From Gammaproteobacteria bacterium Ga0077536 (GTDB lineage: Bacteria > Pseudomonadota > Gammaproteobacteria > Ga0077536): 64,000 nt of DNA. Shown here piece by piece: positions 36,566-45,891 of this stretch (position 1 is its first letter; each line of letters starts with the position of its first letter). Location: the NCBI GenBank assembly GCA_001464935.1, contig LNEL01000060.1, positions 1 through 64,000 of the forward strand. Direction: 5' to 3'. The position numbers and the translations under genes are program-made. Below the pieces are notes generated by a model, which saw nothing but the letters and a program-made list of their open reading frames with translations, was not told the DNA's origin and did no database searches.

Positions 36566-38094
36566 CGGCGACGCCACCACACGACGAGACCCAGCGCCAG
36601 CGACAGCAGCGGCAACACGCCGACGACGCCGACGTACAGCACCTGCAGCTGCGACTCGGTCAGCAGCACCAGCGGCGGCACCGGCACGCGCGGCCTGACC
36701 GGCGTCAACGCCTCTTCGCGCGCGAGCCAGCGGACCAGACCCAGCGCGACATCGCTGTTGGACATGTACGGATAGAACGAATTGCTGAGGAAGTCGGCGT
36801 CGCCGACGAGTACGGCACGCATCGGCGCGGCCTGCGGCGTCAGCCGGCCTTCGCTCGCGATCGCCAGCACCTGCGGCCCGGCCGCCTCGTCGGTCGCTTC
36901 CGTTGTCGCGACTGCCTCGACTGCGCGCTGCTCGATCGCCGCCACCGGCCGCACCTTGCTCGCCGGGCTGCTGCTGGTGAGGCGGGTGACGCTGATCCCG
37001 GGCGCGGGCGTCGTCAGCGCGAGCGGACGCGCGCCGGGATAGAAGGTATAGGACACCTTCGCCGTGATCGGGTGAGCGTCGTAGCCGGTGACGGCGACCA
37101 TCTCCGCGTCCGTGCCGTAATGACTGACGTCATCGACCACGACTGCCTGGCGCGGTACTGCGCCGAGTGCCGACACCAGGCTTGCCAGGCCGGGTTCCAG
37201 CACGAAGCCGAGATCGTGCAGCAGCAGGGCGGCGCCGCCCTGTTCGAGGTACGCACGCAACGCGGCGCTTTCGCCCGGCAGCCAGGTCGTGCGCGGCCCG
37301 GCGTCGATGACGACGTTGCAGTGCGCCGGCACGACGGCGACGGTCGCCAGCGGCAGGCGCTCGATGTCGTAGCCGAGCCCTTCGAGCGTGCGACGCCAGC
37401 GGCCCACGCCATGTCCGCGGGTTTCGATCACGAGCGAGGCCGAGTCGTCATGGCTGTGGCCGACCGCGGCATCGAGATGCGTGTGGTACTCCTCGTTGTC
37501 GACGGCGTACTCGTTGTGGCCTTCGATGAAGCAGAGCGTGACGCGACGCTCGCGCAGCACTCGCTGAATGCCGATCGCGAATTCGAGTTCGTCGGTGCCC
37601 TGCACGATCACGCGCCGGCCATCGGCTTCGATCAGGGCGGCATTGTTGATGCGCACGCCGGCAGTCGCCGCGAGGCTCGGCTGCTTCTCGGGATCGACCG
37701 TGGCAACCTCGAGCAGCGCATTCTGATCGGCCATCAGTGCCAGCATCTGACGCGCGCGTTGCGCGTTCGGATCCTGCCCCTGGTAGAAGTAGGTCACACG
37801 GACCGGTGCCTGCAGTGCGGCGACGACCGCCAGCGCCTGCGGCGACGGCGTATAGGCCTTCTCACGCGTGAGATCGACGTGCGTGTCGTGCAGCGCGAGC
37901 GCAGCGACCGCGAGGGCCGCGAGCGCGCAGGCAACCACGACCACCGACGTCGCCCACAGCCGCCGGCGCCAGGGGCTGCCGCCGATGGCGAGCGGCAGGG
38001 TGACGCCGCACCGGAACAGCACGCCCACCGCCACGAGCCAGCCCGCGGCCCAGCCCGCATCGGCCCATTCGATGGCGTGGCCTGCGTGTTCCAT
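36562..38094 (-). CDS. GldG-family ABC auxiliary protein
   Basis: A 510-residue protein with membrane segments at the N-terminus (about 15-70) and at the C-terminus (LYVGVVGVLPLLSLALGLVV), and a large extracytoplasmic domain between. It has the GldG features of a thioredoxin-like/GATase-like ABC accessory (VRVTYFYQGQDPNAQRARQM, VTLCFIEGHNEYAV, WLPGESAALRAYLEQGGAAL). In Bacteroidetes GldG works with GldA and GldF in gliding; in proteobacteria the complex has an unknown exporter role. It starts one base after the permease stop. Confidence 0.82.
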   Translation of the reverse strand: MEHAGHAIEWADAGWAAGWLVAVGVLFRCGVTLPLAIGGSPWRRRLWATSVVVVACALAALAVAALALHDTHVDLTREKAYTPSPQALAVVAALQAPVRVTYFYQGQDPNAQRARQMLALMADQNALLEVATVDPEKQPSLAATAGVRINNAALIEADGRRVIVQGTDELEFAIGIQRVLRERRVTLCFIEGHNEYAVDNEEYHTHLDAAVGHSHDDSASLVIETRGHGVGRWRRTLEGLGYDIERLPLATVAVVPAHCNVVIDAGPRTTWLPGESAALRAYLEQGGAALLLHDLGFVLEPGLASLVSALGAVPRQAVVVDDVSHYGTDAEMVAVTGYDAHPITAKVSYTFYPGARPLALTTPAPGISVTRLTSSSPASKVRPVAAIEQRAVEAVATTEATDEAAGPQVLAIASEGRLTPQAAPMRAVLVGDADFLSNSFYPYMSNSDVALGLVRWLAREEALTPVRPRVPVPPLVLLTESQLQVLYVGVVGVLPLLSLALGLVVWWRRR

Positions 38095-38095
38095 G

Positions 38096-38800
38096 TCAGC
38101 GTCGTGCCAGCGCGCGCACGGCGAGCAGTAGCCCGAGCAGCGTGCCGCAAACGAAGAACCCGCCGTCCGACAGGTACATCGCGCCGGTCGCGAACGGAGT
38201 GAAGTGCGCGAGCAACGACGTCTGCAGCACGATCTCGTCCCACGGCGCGGGCAGCACCGCGGCGAAGGTGTCGATCATCCACAGCAACAGCGACAGGCCG
38301 ACGGCCAGCGTCGCGGCGACCACCTGGTTCGACGTCAGCGCGGACAGCGCGAGGCCGATGGCGTTCAGCATCGAGGCGAGCAGCAGCAGGCCGAGGTAGC
38401 CGCTGTAGACCGGCCCCCAGTCCGGCTGGCCGTGCCACGCGAGCACCAGCGGATAGACCAGGGTCGGCGCCAGCATCGCGACGATCAGCGTCATGCCGGC
38501 CAGGAACTTCGCGAACACGAGATCGCGCTCGCGCGCGGGCGTCGCGAGCAGGAGTTCGAGTGTGCCGTGACGTCGTTCCTCGGCGAACTGGCGCATCGTC
38601 AGCAGCGGCACGAACAGCAGCAGCAGCACCGCCGCCTGGAACACGATGCGGATCAGCGATGCGCTGCGCGTGAGCGCGAGATTGGTGACGAAGGTATAGC
38701 CCATCACCAGCAGGAACACGGCGATCAGGACCCACGCGATCGGCTGCACGAACAGCGAGCGCAATTCCTTGTCGAGCAGGGGCCGCCACATGCCGCGCAT
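38096..38800 (-). CDS. GldF-like ABC transporter permease
   Basis: A 234-residue ABC-2 type permease with six membrane segments, beginning LLDKELRSLFVQPIAWVLIA. The typical TMRQFAEERRHGTLELLLA loop contacts the ATPase. It lies between the ATPase gene (3-base gap) and the gldG-like gene (1-base gap). It forms the membrane channel of the complex. Confidence 0.9.
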   Translation of the reverse strand: MRGMWRPLLDKELRSLFVQPIAWVLIAVFLLVMGYTFVTNLALTRSASLIRIVFQAAVLLLLFVPLLTMRQFAEERRHGTLELLLATPARERDLVFAKFLAGMTLIVAMLAPTLVYPLVLAWHGQPDWGPVYSGYLGLLLLASMLNAIGLALSALTSNQVVAATLAVGLSLLLWMIDTFAAVLPAPWDEIVLQTSLLAHFTPFATGAMYLSDGGFFVCGTLLGLLLAVRALARR

Positions 38801-38803
38801 CGC

Positions 38804-39469
38804 TCAGTGCCTGGCGGGTGCCGTCATCGCGAGGAACTCCCGCTCGAGCGCGCCCGGCTCGTCGCGGCTCACCGCGCGGCTGCCGAGCAGCCGGCCGTGG
38901 TGCAGGATCAGCGCACGCGTGGCGAGTCGCTCGATCTCGGCCAGCACGTGCGAGGTGACGAGAATCGCGTGCGTCGGCGCGAGTTCGGCCACCAGTTCGC
39001 GCAGTTCGAGGATCTGCCAGGGATCGAGTCCGTTGGTGGGTTCGTCGAGCACCAGCAGCGGTGGATCACCCTGCAGCGCGAGCGCAATCGCCACGCGCTG
39101 GCGGAAACCGCGTGACAGCTTGCCGACATTGCGACGACGCACCTCACCGAGCCCGAGGCGCACGCAGACCCGGTCGCGTTCGCGCCGCGCCGCGACCTCA
39201 TCGAGGCCGCGCAGGCGCCCGAACAGCAGCAGGGTCTCGTCGACCGTCAGGTGTGGATAAAGGGTGGTGTCTTCAGGCACGAAGCCGAGCAGGCGGCGCG
39301 CCGCCTGGCCGTCTTGTCGCACGTCGTGGCCGCCGATGTCGGCGCGGCCGGCCGCCGGCACCAGGTAACCGGTCAGCAGGCGCAGGCAGGTGCTCTTGCC
39401 TGCGCCATTCGGTCCGAGCAGACCCAGCACTTCGCCGCGATCGAGCGTGAAACTGACGTCGTCGAGCAC
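38804..39469 (-). CDS. ABC transporter ATPase (GldA-like)
   Basis: At least 221 residues with Walker A GPNGAGKST, Q-loop GFVPEDTT, signature LSRGFRQRVAIA, Walker B LLVLDEPTNGLD and the H-loop in LVTSHVL. The GTG at 39469 is the only conventional start, but it omits the first strand of the fold. The same frame stays open upstream to 39556 and encodes a convincing start of the domain (LVRAAGLSFDYGPRRV). That extension has no ATG, GTG or TTG. A non-standard start such as ATC at 39544, or a small sequence error, is likely. Confidence 0.88.
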   Translation of the reverse strand: MLDDVSFTLDRGEVLGLLGPNGAGKSTCLRLLTGYLVPAAGRADIGGHDVRQDGQAARRLLGFVPEDTTLYPHLTVDETLLLFGRLRGLDEVAARRERDRVCVRLGLGEVRRRNVGKLSRGFRQRVAIALALQGDPPLLVLDEPTNGLDPWQILELRELVAELAPTHAILVTSHVLAEIERLATRALILHHGRLLGSRAVSRDEPGALEREFLAMTAPARH

Positions 39470-39556
39470 ACGCCGCGGGCCATAGTCGAAACTGAGGCCC
39501 GCGGCGCGGACGAGCGGCTGCCCGTTGGCGGTACCGCTGCTGATGGGAAGCGCCTC

Positions 39557-40444
39557 TTACTCGTAGAACTCGGGCGCGTGCTTCAGCGTCTTGTACGCCT
39601 CGGGATCGCGGGCGGTGAAGAAGCTCGCGTTCTCGGTCGCCATCATGCGGCGGATCCAGTCGTAGCCCTGCACGATGCCGACCGGATCGTAGGCCAGCAC
39701 GATGTTCGGGATCAGGTTCTTTTCGACGTTGTCGCGGAAATACGCGGCGTCGCCGGTCAGAATCACCGAGCCGGTCTTGGGCATGCGCACCAGCATCATC
39801 TGGCTGCCCTTGGTGTGACCGCGCGAGCGGTGAATCAGCACGCTGCCGTCGCCGAACAAGTCGAGGTCACCGTTCAGACGCAGGATCTCCATCGCGTTCG
39901 GCTTCGACGAACCGACACCGGCGCGCAGCACCTGCGCGTCACCCGGGATGTAGCCGGCGGCGAAGGGTTCATCGGGAAACATCGCAAAGCCCAGTTCATC
40001 GTCCTGGATCACGAGCGTTGAGTTCGGGAACTTGCCGACATTGCCGCCGTGGTCGAGGTGCATATGGCTGACGACGACATACTTGATGTCGTCCGGCTTC
40101 AGGCCGATCTTGGCGAGCTGTGCGTCGATCGCGTCTTCCGGCTTCATCTTCGGCTCGAAGATCGTCGCGAGCTTGCCCCAGTAGCCGAGATCCGTGATCA
40201 GCTTGTCGTTGTTGCCGGTGTCGAACAGTACGTTGCCCTTCGGATGCTTGACGACGAAGAAGCCAATCGGGATTTCAATCTTCGGTTCCATCGGCGCGAG
40301 GTTCTGCAGGAACCCCTTGGACAGCATCATCCGGCCGGACGAGAACACGTAGAGCTGCATGCCCGCAGGCGATTCCGCCTGCACCGGACCCAGCATCATC
40401 GTCAGCAGGAACGCGGCGGTGGCCGCCATCAAACGCTTCATCAT
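39557..40444 (-). CDS. Exported metallo-beta-lactamase-fold lactonase-like protein
   Basis: A 295-residue protein with a signal peptide (MAATAAFLLTMMLGPVQA) and an MBL fold. The metal-binding motif is VVSHMHLDHGG, with further ligands in RSRGHTKGS and LTGDAAYFRD. The arrangement matches the N-acyl homoserine lactonase family (AttM/AiiB-like), so quorum-signal or other lactone hydrolysis in the periplasm is plausible but not proven. Two start ATGs are adjacent; GAGGGGGC lies just upstream. Its stop abuts the ABC ATPase frame, and it may be the first gene of that operon. Confidence 0.85.
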   Translation of the reverse strand: MMKRLMAATAAFLLTMMLGPVQAESPAGMQLYVFSSGRMMLSKGFLQNLAPMEPKIEIPIGFFVVKHPKGNVLFDTGNNDKLITDLGYWGKLATIFEPKMKPEDAIDAQLAKIGLKPDDIKYVVVSHMHLDHGGNVGKFPNSTLVIQDDELGFAMFPDEPFAAGYIPGDAQVLRAGVGSSKPNAMEILRLNGDLDLFGDGSVLIHRSRGHTKGSQMMLVRMPKTGSVILTGDAAYFRDNVEKNLIPNIVLAYDPVGIVQGYDWIRRMMATENASFFTARDPEAYKTLKHAPEFYE

Positions 40445-40624
40445 GCCCCCTCAATCTTGTCGTGAATGCCTGGCGCAGGTCATGTGCCTGCCGGCCGCGC
40501 CATTATGGCGCCAAAGGGGCTGGGCGCCCAGCGCTCTCCCCGACCCCGGAGCCGGCGTGTACCATGCGCCGTTGCTGTCGGCAGCCGGCCGAGAGGGTGT
40601 GCTCATCTGAATGAGGGTGATCCG

Positions 40625-41620
40625 TTGAAATTCCTGCGCTGGCTGCTTGCCGTCCTGCTGATCGCGGGTTCGGCCGCCGGGTTCGTCCGCTACTGGCAAT
40701 ACCGCACCCTCCATCCGAGCACCGATGACGCCTACGTCCAGGCCCACATCGCGCGTATCTCGTCGCGTGTGACGGCGCCGGCCAGGGCCGTCCACGTCAT
40801 CGACAACCAGTTCGTGCTCGAAGGACAGCCGTTGTTCGATCTCGGCCCGAAGATGTTCGAGGCCAAGCTCGCGCTGGCGCGGGCCCGGCTCGACGTCGCG
40901 GCCCAGGACACCGGCGCCGATGGCGCCGAAGTGCGGGCAGCGGGCGCGAACCTGCGCGAGCGCCAGGTCACGGCCGACAATGCACGGCGCACCTACACCC
41001 GGCTGCAGACGCTCGCCCAGCGTCGCCTGGTGCCCCAGCAGCAGTTCGATGACGCGCTCGCGGCCTACAACGAAGCGCGGGCGATGGTCGCCTCGGCCGC
41101 GGCCGAACTCGAACGCGCGCGCAACGCCCTCGGCGAAACCGGCCCGCGCAATGCGCGGCTGCGTGCCGCCGCGGCCGCCGTGCAGCAGGCCGAACTCGAA
41201 CTGTCGTTCACGCATATCGCGGCCCCCAGCGACGGCTGGGTCACGGAGCTGAGTCTGCGCAAGGGCACGATGGTGCGCGCCGGCCACGCGCAGTTCGCGC
41301 TCGTCGAGGCGCGGGAGTGGTGGATCGAGGCCAACTTCCGCGAAACCGATCTCGCGCGCATCAGGCCCGGCCACCCGGCACGCGTGCGCATCGACATGTA
41401 CCCGGATCTCGAACTGGCCGGGCGGGTCGAGAGTCTCAGCGCCGGCTCCGGCGCGACGTTCTCGCTGCTGCCGCCGGAGAACGCGACCGGCAACTGGGTC
41501 AAGGTCACGCAGCGCTTTCCGGTGCGCATCGCGCTCGAAGCATCGCCGACCGATCCCGCCACGCCGCTGCGCGTAGGCGCGAGCGCCGAGGTCCACGTGG
41601 ACACCACGCTGCCGCCGTGA
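40625..41620 (+). CDS. EmrA/HlyD-type membrane fusion protein
   Basis: A 331-residue periplasmic adaptor: one N-terminal membrane anchor (FLRWLLAVLLIAGSAAGFV), STDDAYVQAHIARISSRV of the EmrA-type lipoyl region, a coiled-coil hairpin (about 95-180), IAAPSDGWVTELSLRKG, and a beta-barrel (WWIEANFRETDLARIRPGHP). The start is TTG at 40625, with AGGGTGAT upstream; no ATG fits. The stop overlaps the next gene (GTGA). With the following MFS pump and a TolC-like outer protein it would form a tripartite drug exporter. Confidence 0.9.
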   Translation: MKFLRWLLAVLLIAGSAAGFVRYWQYRTLHPSTDDAYVQAHIARISSRVTAPARAVHVIDNQFVLEGQPLFDLGPKMFEAKLALARARLDVAAQDTGADGAEVRAAGANLRERQVTADNARRTYTRLQTLAQRRLVPQQQFDDALAAYNEARAMVASAAAELERARNALGETGPRNARLRAAAAAVQQAELELSFTHIAAPSDGWVTELSLRKGTMVRAGHAQFALVEAREWWIEANFRETDLARIRPGHPARVRIDMYPDLELAGRVESLSAGSGATFSLLPPENATGNWVKVTQRFPVRIALEASPTDPATPLRVGASAEVHVDTTLPP

Positions 41621-43116
41621 GCGCCGGCTCGCCCGCACCGAGCTTCGCCGTCGTCGTCGCCGTGATGCTGACGGCGCTGCTCGAAGTGCTGGATCTGACT
41701 GTCGTCAATGTCTCGCTGCCGCACATGATCGGCAGCTTCGGTGCGACGCCCGATCAGATCACCTGGATCGTCACCTCGTACATGATCTCGACCATCGTCG
41801 TGATGCCGCTGACGGGTTACCTGTCCGCGCGCTACGGCCGCCGCACCGTGCTGTTGACGTCGATCACCGGCTTCGTCATCACCTCGGGCCTGTGCGGGGC
41901 CGCGTGGAGCCTGGGCTCGATGGTGCTGTTCCGGCTGCTGCAGGGCGCCTTCGGCGCGGTGCTGATTCCACTGTCGCAGACGGTGCTGCTCGACGCGTTT
42001 CCGCGCGAGAAGCACGGCAAGGCGATGGCCATCTGGAGTATCGCGATCATGGTGGCGCCGATCGTGGGTCCGACGATCGGCGGCTACATCACCGAGTACT
42101 ACCACTGGCGCTGGGTGTTCTACATCAACGTGCCGATCGGCGCGATCGCGCTGCTGCTCGCGCTCGGCCAGATCGCCGAAACCCCGCGCGGCGCCCCGCG
42201 CGCGACCGACTGGACGGGCCTGGTGCTGATGTCGCTTGCGCTCGGCTGTCTGCAGGCGGTGCTGGACCTCGGGCATCACCGCGACTGGTTCGCCTCGAAG
42301 CTGATCATGGGACTTACGCTCATCGGCGGGTTCAGCGGGGTCATCTTCGTCATCCGGGGCCTGCGCATCCCGCACAACATCATCGACCTGCACCTGTTCC
42401 GCAATCGCAATTTCACGCTCGGCTGCGTGCTGATTGCCGGCTACTGCCTGGCCATGTACGGCACGATTACCCTGCTGCCCCTGCTGACGCAGCGTCTGCT
42501 CGGCTATCCGGCGGACACCGCCGGCCTCGTCTTCCTGCCGCGCGGCGCGGTCAGCGCAGTGCTGATGATCATCATCGGCTCGTACATCGTGAACCGCGTG
42601 GATGCACGCAAGATCATCGGCCTCGGTCTCGTGTTCACGACCGTGGCCTGTTATGCGATGGCGCAGTTCACGCTGGCGGTCGACATGTGGGGTCTGATCT
42701 GGCCGGGCATGGTGCAGGGAGTCGGCATGGCGATGATCTTCGGCCAGATCTCGGTCGTGACCTTCGACACGGTGCCGCGCGACCGCGCCGACGAGGCCGC
42801 CGGGCTCTACAGCGTCACGCGCACGCTCGGCTCTGCGATCGGCGTCGCGCTGGCCGGCACGCTGTTCGTGCGGCAGGAACAGGTGCACTGGAACCTGCTC
42901 GGAGGCCATGTCTCCGAATTCAACCCGAACTGGACGCAGTGGCTCGAACGCACCGGCTTCGACCCGGGCGATGCGTCGACCCCGGCACTGGTGGCGCGCG
43001 AGATCCTGCGCCAGGCGCAGATGCAGGCGTTCGCCGATCTCTACTGGGCCATCGCGCTGTGCTTCGTGCTGATGATCCCGTTCGTGATCATGCTCAGACG
43101 GCCCATCCCGCGCTGA
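41617..43116 (+). CDS. EmrB/QacA-type MFS efflux pump
   Basis: A 499-residue DHA2-family transporter with about 14 membrane segments. It shows the DHA2 signature LLEVLDLTVVNVSLPHM, motif A (GYLSARYGRRTVL), motif B/C elements (LFRLLQGAFGAVLIP, APIVGPTIGGYITEYYHWRW) and a short cytoplasmic end. The GTG start overlaps the stop of the adaptor gene, so the two are translationally coupled as in emrAB. It likely expels hydrophobic toxic compounds, which suits the catabolic setting. Confidence 0.92.
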   Translation: MSAGSPAPSFAVVVAVMLTALLEVLDLTVVNVSLPHMIGSFGATPDQITWIVTSYMISTIVVMPLTGYLSARYGRRTVLLTSITGFVITSGLCGAAWSLGSMVLFRLLQGAFGAVLIPLSQTVLLDAFPREKHGKAMAIWSIAIMVAPIVGPTIGGYITEYYHWRWVFYINVPIGAIALLLALGQIAETPRGAPRATDWTGLVLMSLALGCLQAVLDLGHHRDWFASKLIMGLTLIGGFSGVIFVIRGLRIPHNIIDLHLFRNRNFTLGCVLIAGYCLAMYGTITLLPLLTQRLLGYPADTAGLVFLPRGAVSAVLMIIIGSYIVNRVDARKIIGLGLVFTTVACYAMAQFTLAVDMWGLIWPGMVQGVGMAMIFGQISVVTFDTVPRDRADEAAGLYSVTRTLGSAIGVALAGTLFVRQEQVHWNLLGGHVSEFNPNWTQWLERTGFDPGDASTPALVAREILRQAQMQAFADLYWAIALCFVLMIPFVIMLRRPIPR

Positions 43117-43206
43117 GCGCGCCCTGCCGTCGACGCCGTCTGCGCGCCCTCGCGCGCAGCGCCACTGCACTCATCAGCGCCGGCCCCACGCAGTTCGATG
43201 CCGTTT

Positions 43207-43220
43207 TTGTGCTCGATCAA
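43207..43220. promoter_or_regulatory. FNR/Anr-like site before the stress protein gene
   Basis: TTGTGCTCGATCAA matches the FNR/Anr consensus TTGAT-N4-ATCAA in spacing and in eight of ten positions, with a perfect right half. It lies about 104 bases upstream of the universal stress protein start in a 207-base gap. Universal stress genes are classical Anr targets in pseudomonads. The identification is by pattern only. Confidence 0.4.
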
Positions 43221-43323
43221 GTCTGAAATCCCGAACGTGTGCTGAACTCATGGAAGATTGATGTGCAGCGTGCCATTCGGGCACCCTGTTCGCAGGTCCC
43301 GCCCCCGTAAGCGAGGAGTATCG

Positions 43324-44214
43324 ATGAAGTTCAGCCATACCCTGGTCATTGCCGATCGCGATGATCGCCAGCAGCTTGCCCTGCGCGCGGCGCTCGATCT
43401 CATGAAAGGGTCGAACGGCCGTCTCGTGTTCACCGGATTCGTCTACGACTCGATGGTCGAACAACCGAAGCTGATCTCGCCGACAGCGAGTCGTCGCCTG
43501 CAGGCTGCCCTGCTCAAGGACAAGCAGACCTGGCTCGAAGCGGCGGCAGCGCGCCATGCGGCAGACGGCGTTGTCATCGAATCCCGGGCCGTGTGGGCGA
43601 AAGACATCGGCGAGTGGGTCAAGGCGAACGTCAAACCCGCAAGCTGCGACCTGATCGTCAAGTCCGGCAACCGCACCGAGAGCCTGCTCTACACCCCCAC
43701 CGACTGGCACCTGCTGCGGGAAGCCGCCGTGCCGACGATGATCGTGCGGGACAAATTGCGCAGGAAGCCCGGGCGAGTGCTCGCCACCGTGGATCTCGGT
43801 GCCGACGACTCAGTGCAGAAGGCGCTGAACCGGCGGGTGCTGGCCGATGCCGCCGCCGTCGCGGCGCAGCTCGGCGCCGAACTGCACGTCGTGTATGCCG
43901 TGCCGCTGTCCACGCTCGCGCAGGATCTCGATCTGATTGACAGCCGGGCCCTGGAGCGCCGGACGCACCGCTTGCTGGCGAAGGAAATTGCCGCCCTCGC
44001 ACTCGAACTCGGCATACCGGAGAAGCACATCCGGCTCAAGGCCGGGCCGCCGGAACGCGTGGTCGATGGTGTGGCGAGCAAGCTGAAAGTTTCCCTGGTG
44101 GTCATGGGCACCACGGGTCGCAAAGGCCTGAAGGGCAAGCTGATGGGCAACACGGCCGAGAAGGTACTGCACGCGAACCGCGCCAACGTGCTCGCGCTGC
44201 GGCCGGACAACTGA
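43324..44214 (+). CDS. Tandem universal stress protein (UspE-like)
   Basis: A 296-residue cytoplasmic protein with two Usp domains (about 1-140 and 150-296). The second carries the nucleotide-binding pattern GTTGRKGLKGKLMGNTAEKV. The first ends in VPTMIVRDK and lacks the full glycine motif. GAGGAG precedes the ATG at 43324. A possible oxygen-responsive FNR/Anr box is upstream, which would link it to microaerobic survival. It converges on the DUF188 gene. Confidence 0.92.
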   Translation: MKFSHTLVIADRDDRQQLALRAALDLMKGSNGRLVFTGFVYDSMVEQPKLISPTASRRLQAALLKDKQTWLEAAAARHAADGVVIESRAVWAKDIGEWVKANVKPASCDLIVKSGNRTESLLYTPTDWHLLREAAVPTMIVRDKLRRKPGRVLATVDLGADDSVQKALNRRVLADAAAVAAQLGAELHVVYAVPLSTLAQDLDLIDSRALERRTHRLLAKEIAALALELGIPEKHIRLKAGPPERVVDGVASKLKVSLVVMGTTGRKGLKGKLMGNTAEKVLHANRANVLALRPDN

Positions 44215-44261
44215 CGGAAGGGCCACGCATCCCGCGGCCGGAGCGCGTGACGGGCGGCGTG

Positions 44262-44714
44262 TCAGCGCGCCAGCGCGCGGGTCAGCACCGTGTCGAGTTT
44301 GCCGGCGAAGTTGCGGCGATCGCTGGCATCGAGCGGAGGCGGACCGCCGCCGGCGAGGCCGAGCCCGCGCAGCTCGTCGAGCAGGTCGCGCCGGCTCAGG
44401 TGCTCGCGCACGTTGTCGGCCGTATAGAGTTCACCGCGCGGGTTCAGCGCAACGCCGCCCTTGTCGACGACGGCCGACGCAAGCGGGATGTCCGCGGTGA
44501 TCACCAGATCACCGGGTTCGACCGCCTCTTCGATGTAACGATCGGCGACATCGAAGCCCGCCGGCACGCGCCGGCTGCTGATGTGGCGCGACGGCGGCAC
44601 CTTCAACAGCTTGTTGGCGACGAGAATCAATTCGATGCCGACGCGATCGGCCGCCCGGTAGAGGATTTCCTTGATGACGACCGGGCAGGCGTCTGCGTCG
44701 ACCCAGATCCTCAT
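44262..44714 (-). CDS. YaiI/YqxD family protein (DUF188)
   Basis: A 150-residue protein of the UPF0178 family with a PIN-like fold: [51 protein letters not shown], and the end [11 protein letters not shown]. The acidic residues WVDADA and TADIPLA suggest a metal-dependent nuclease-like site, but no activity is established for the family. The start shares one base with the dioxygenase stop upstream. Confidence 0.93.
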   Translation of the reverse strand: MRIWVDADACPVVIKEILYRAADRVGIELILVANKLLKVPPSRHISSRRVPAGFDVADRYIEEAVEPGDLVITADIPLASAVVDKGGVALNPRGELYTADNVREHLSRRDLLDELRGLGLAGGGPPPLDASDRRNFAGKLDTVLTRALAR

Positions 44715-45679
44715 CAGTCCCGCAGCGCGCCGAGCTGGGCGACCAGTTCATCGCGACTCGCCCTGAACTGCGGCGACACCATCACTTCCATGCCCAGCCG
44801 ATCGGGCGGCTCGTCGCACGCAAACGACGGCTGATGCGACACGGTCGCTTCGAACAGCGCGCCACTAGGCGTGCGCACGTAGATCGAATCGAAATAGCCG
44901 CGGTCCTTGACGTCCGAAGTGTCGGTGAAGCCGAGCGCCTCGAGATTCGCCTTCAGCGCATTCTGCTCGGCGTGCGTGCCGACCTGGAACGCCATGTGAT
45001 GGATGGCGCCACCGGCCAGCGTCCAGCTGCCCTGCTTGCGTTGCGGTTCGCTGATGAAGTCGACGAGCGCGCCACTGACGCCCTCCCCGACCGCATAGCG
45101 CGCATACGCCGTGTCGTCCGCCACGCGCCGCCCGCCCCAGCCGAGCTGCATGAATTCATCCATCAGGTCGAGATCGCGCACGCTGACGCAGATCGAATGC
45201 GTGCCGCGCAACATCATGTCCGCGGGCACGGGACCGCGCGTATGCGGCTCGCGGTCGTCGCCGGCCACGGCGACGATGGAATACTCGATCCCGCACGGAT
45301 GCCGGAAGTCGAGGCAGCGCTCGCCCACGCGCTCGGTGTCGGTCACGTCGATCCCGTGCTGCTGCAGGCGCTGGCGCCAGTAGTCGAGCGAGCCCGGCGG
45401 CGCCGACAGCAGCATGCGGGCAATCTGGCCGGAGCCCGGCCGCGCCTTCGGACCGTTGCGCCCCATCGGGAAGCAGGTCACCAGCGAACTCTCGGTGCCG
45501 TGGTCGTTGCCGTAATAGAGGTGATAAATCGGCACGGTGCCGTCGTAGAGAAGCGTCTTCTTGACGCTCTTGAAGCCGAGCAGTTTGGTGTGGAAATCGT
45601 AGTCTTCCTGGGCGTCACCGGTGCACAACGTGATGTGATGGTGACGCGCGATCGCGGCGCCGGGGGAGGACTGGGGCAT
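44714..45679 (-). CDS. VOC-family ring-cleaving dioxygenase
   Basis: A 321-residue two-domain vicinal oxygen chelate protein of the MhqO/LinE-like type. Each half has the beta-alpha-beta-beta-beta layout, with metal ligands expected in [17 protein letters not shown], in [10 protein letters not shown] and in a late glutamate ([11 protein letters not shown]). These enzymes cleave hydroquinone- or catechol-type rings using Fe(II). The ATG at 45679 has AGAGGAG upstream; the longer frame is rejected. It overlaps the DUF188 gene downstream. Confidence 0.85.
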   Translation of the reverse strand: MPQSSPGAAIARHHHITLCTGDAQEDYDFHTKLLGFKSVKKTLLYDGTVPIYHLYYGNDHGTESSLVTCFPMGRNGPKARPGSGQIARMLLSAPPGSLDYWRQRLQQHGIDVTDTERVGERCLDFRHPCGIEYSIVAVAGDDREPHTRGPVPADMMLRGTHSICVSVRDLDLMDEFMQLGWGGRRVADDTAYARYAVGEGVSGALVDFISEPQRKQGSWTLAGGAIHHMAFQVGTHAEQNALKANLEALGFTDTSDVKDRGYFDSIYVRTPSGALFEATVSHQPSFACDEPPDRLGMEVMVSPQFRASRDELVAQLGALRD

Positions 45680-45891
45680 CGGGATACTCCTCTGCTTGGG
45701 GGCTGGCCGCAAACTAGCACAGACCCCGAGCCCAGCCTATCGGCACCGCGCCGGACCCGGCCATCGACGGCGCGCGGCGGACGACTGGCGGACGTGCCCC
45801 GCGAGGAAGCGGGACAACGAGCAGAGACGCGGCCAACACGGCACGGAGGCCGCGCCGCCGCCAGCGCGGCAGCGCGGCACGTTGCGACCTG

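Noticed and set aside
41065..43170. 701-residue minus-strand frame across the efflux pair
   Set aside because: His- and Glu-rich antisense of EmrA/EmrB; no function recognisable.
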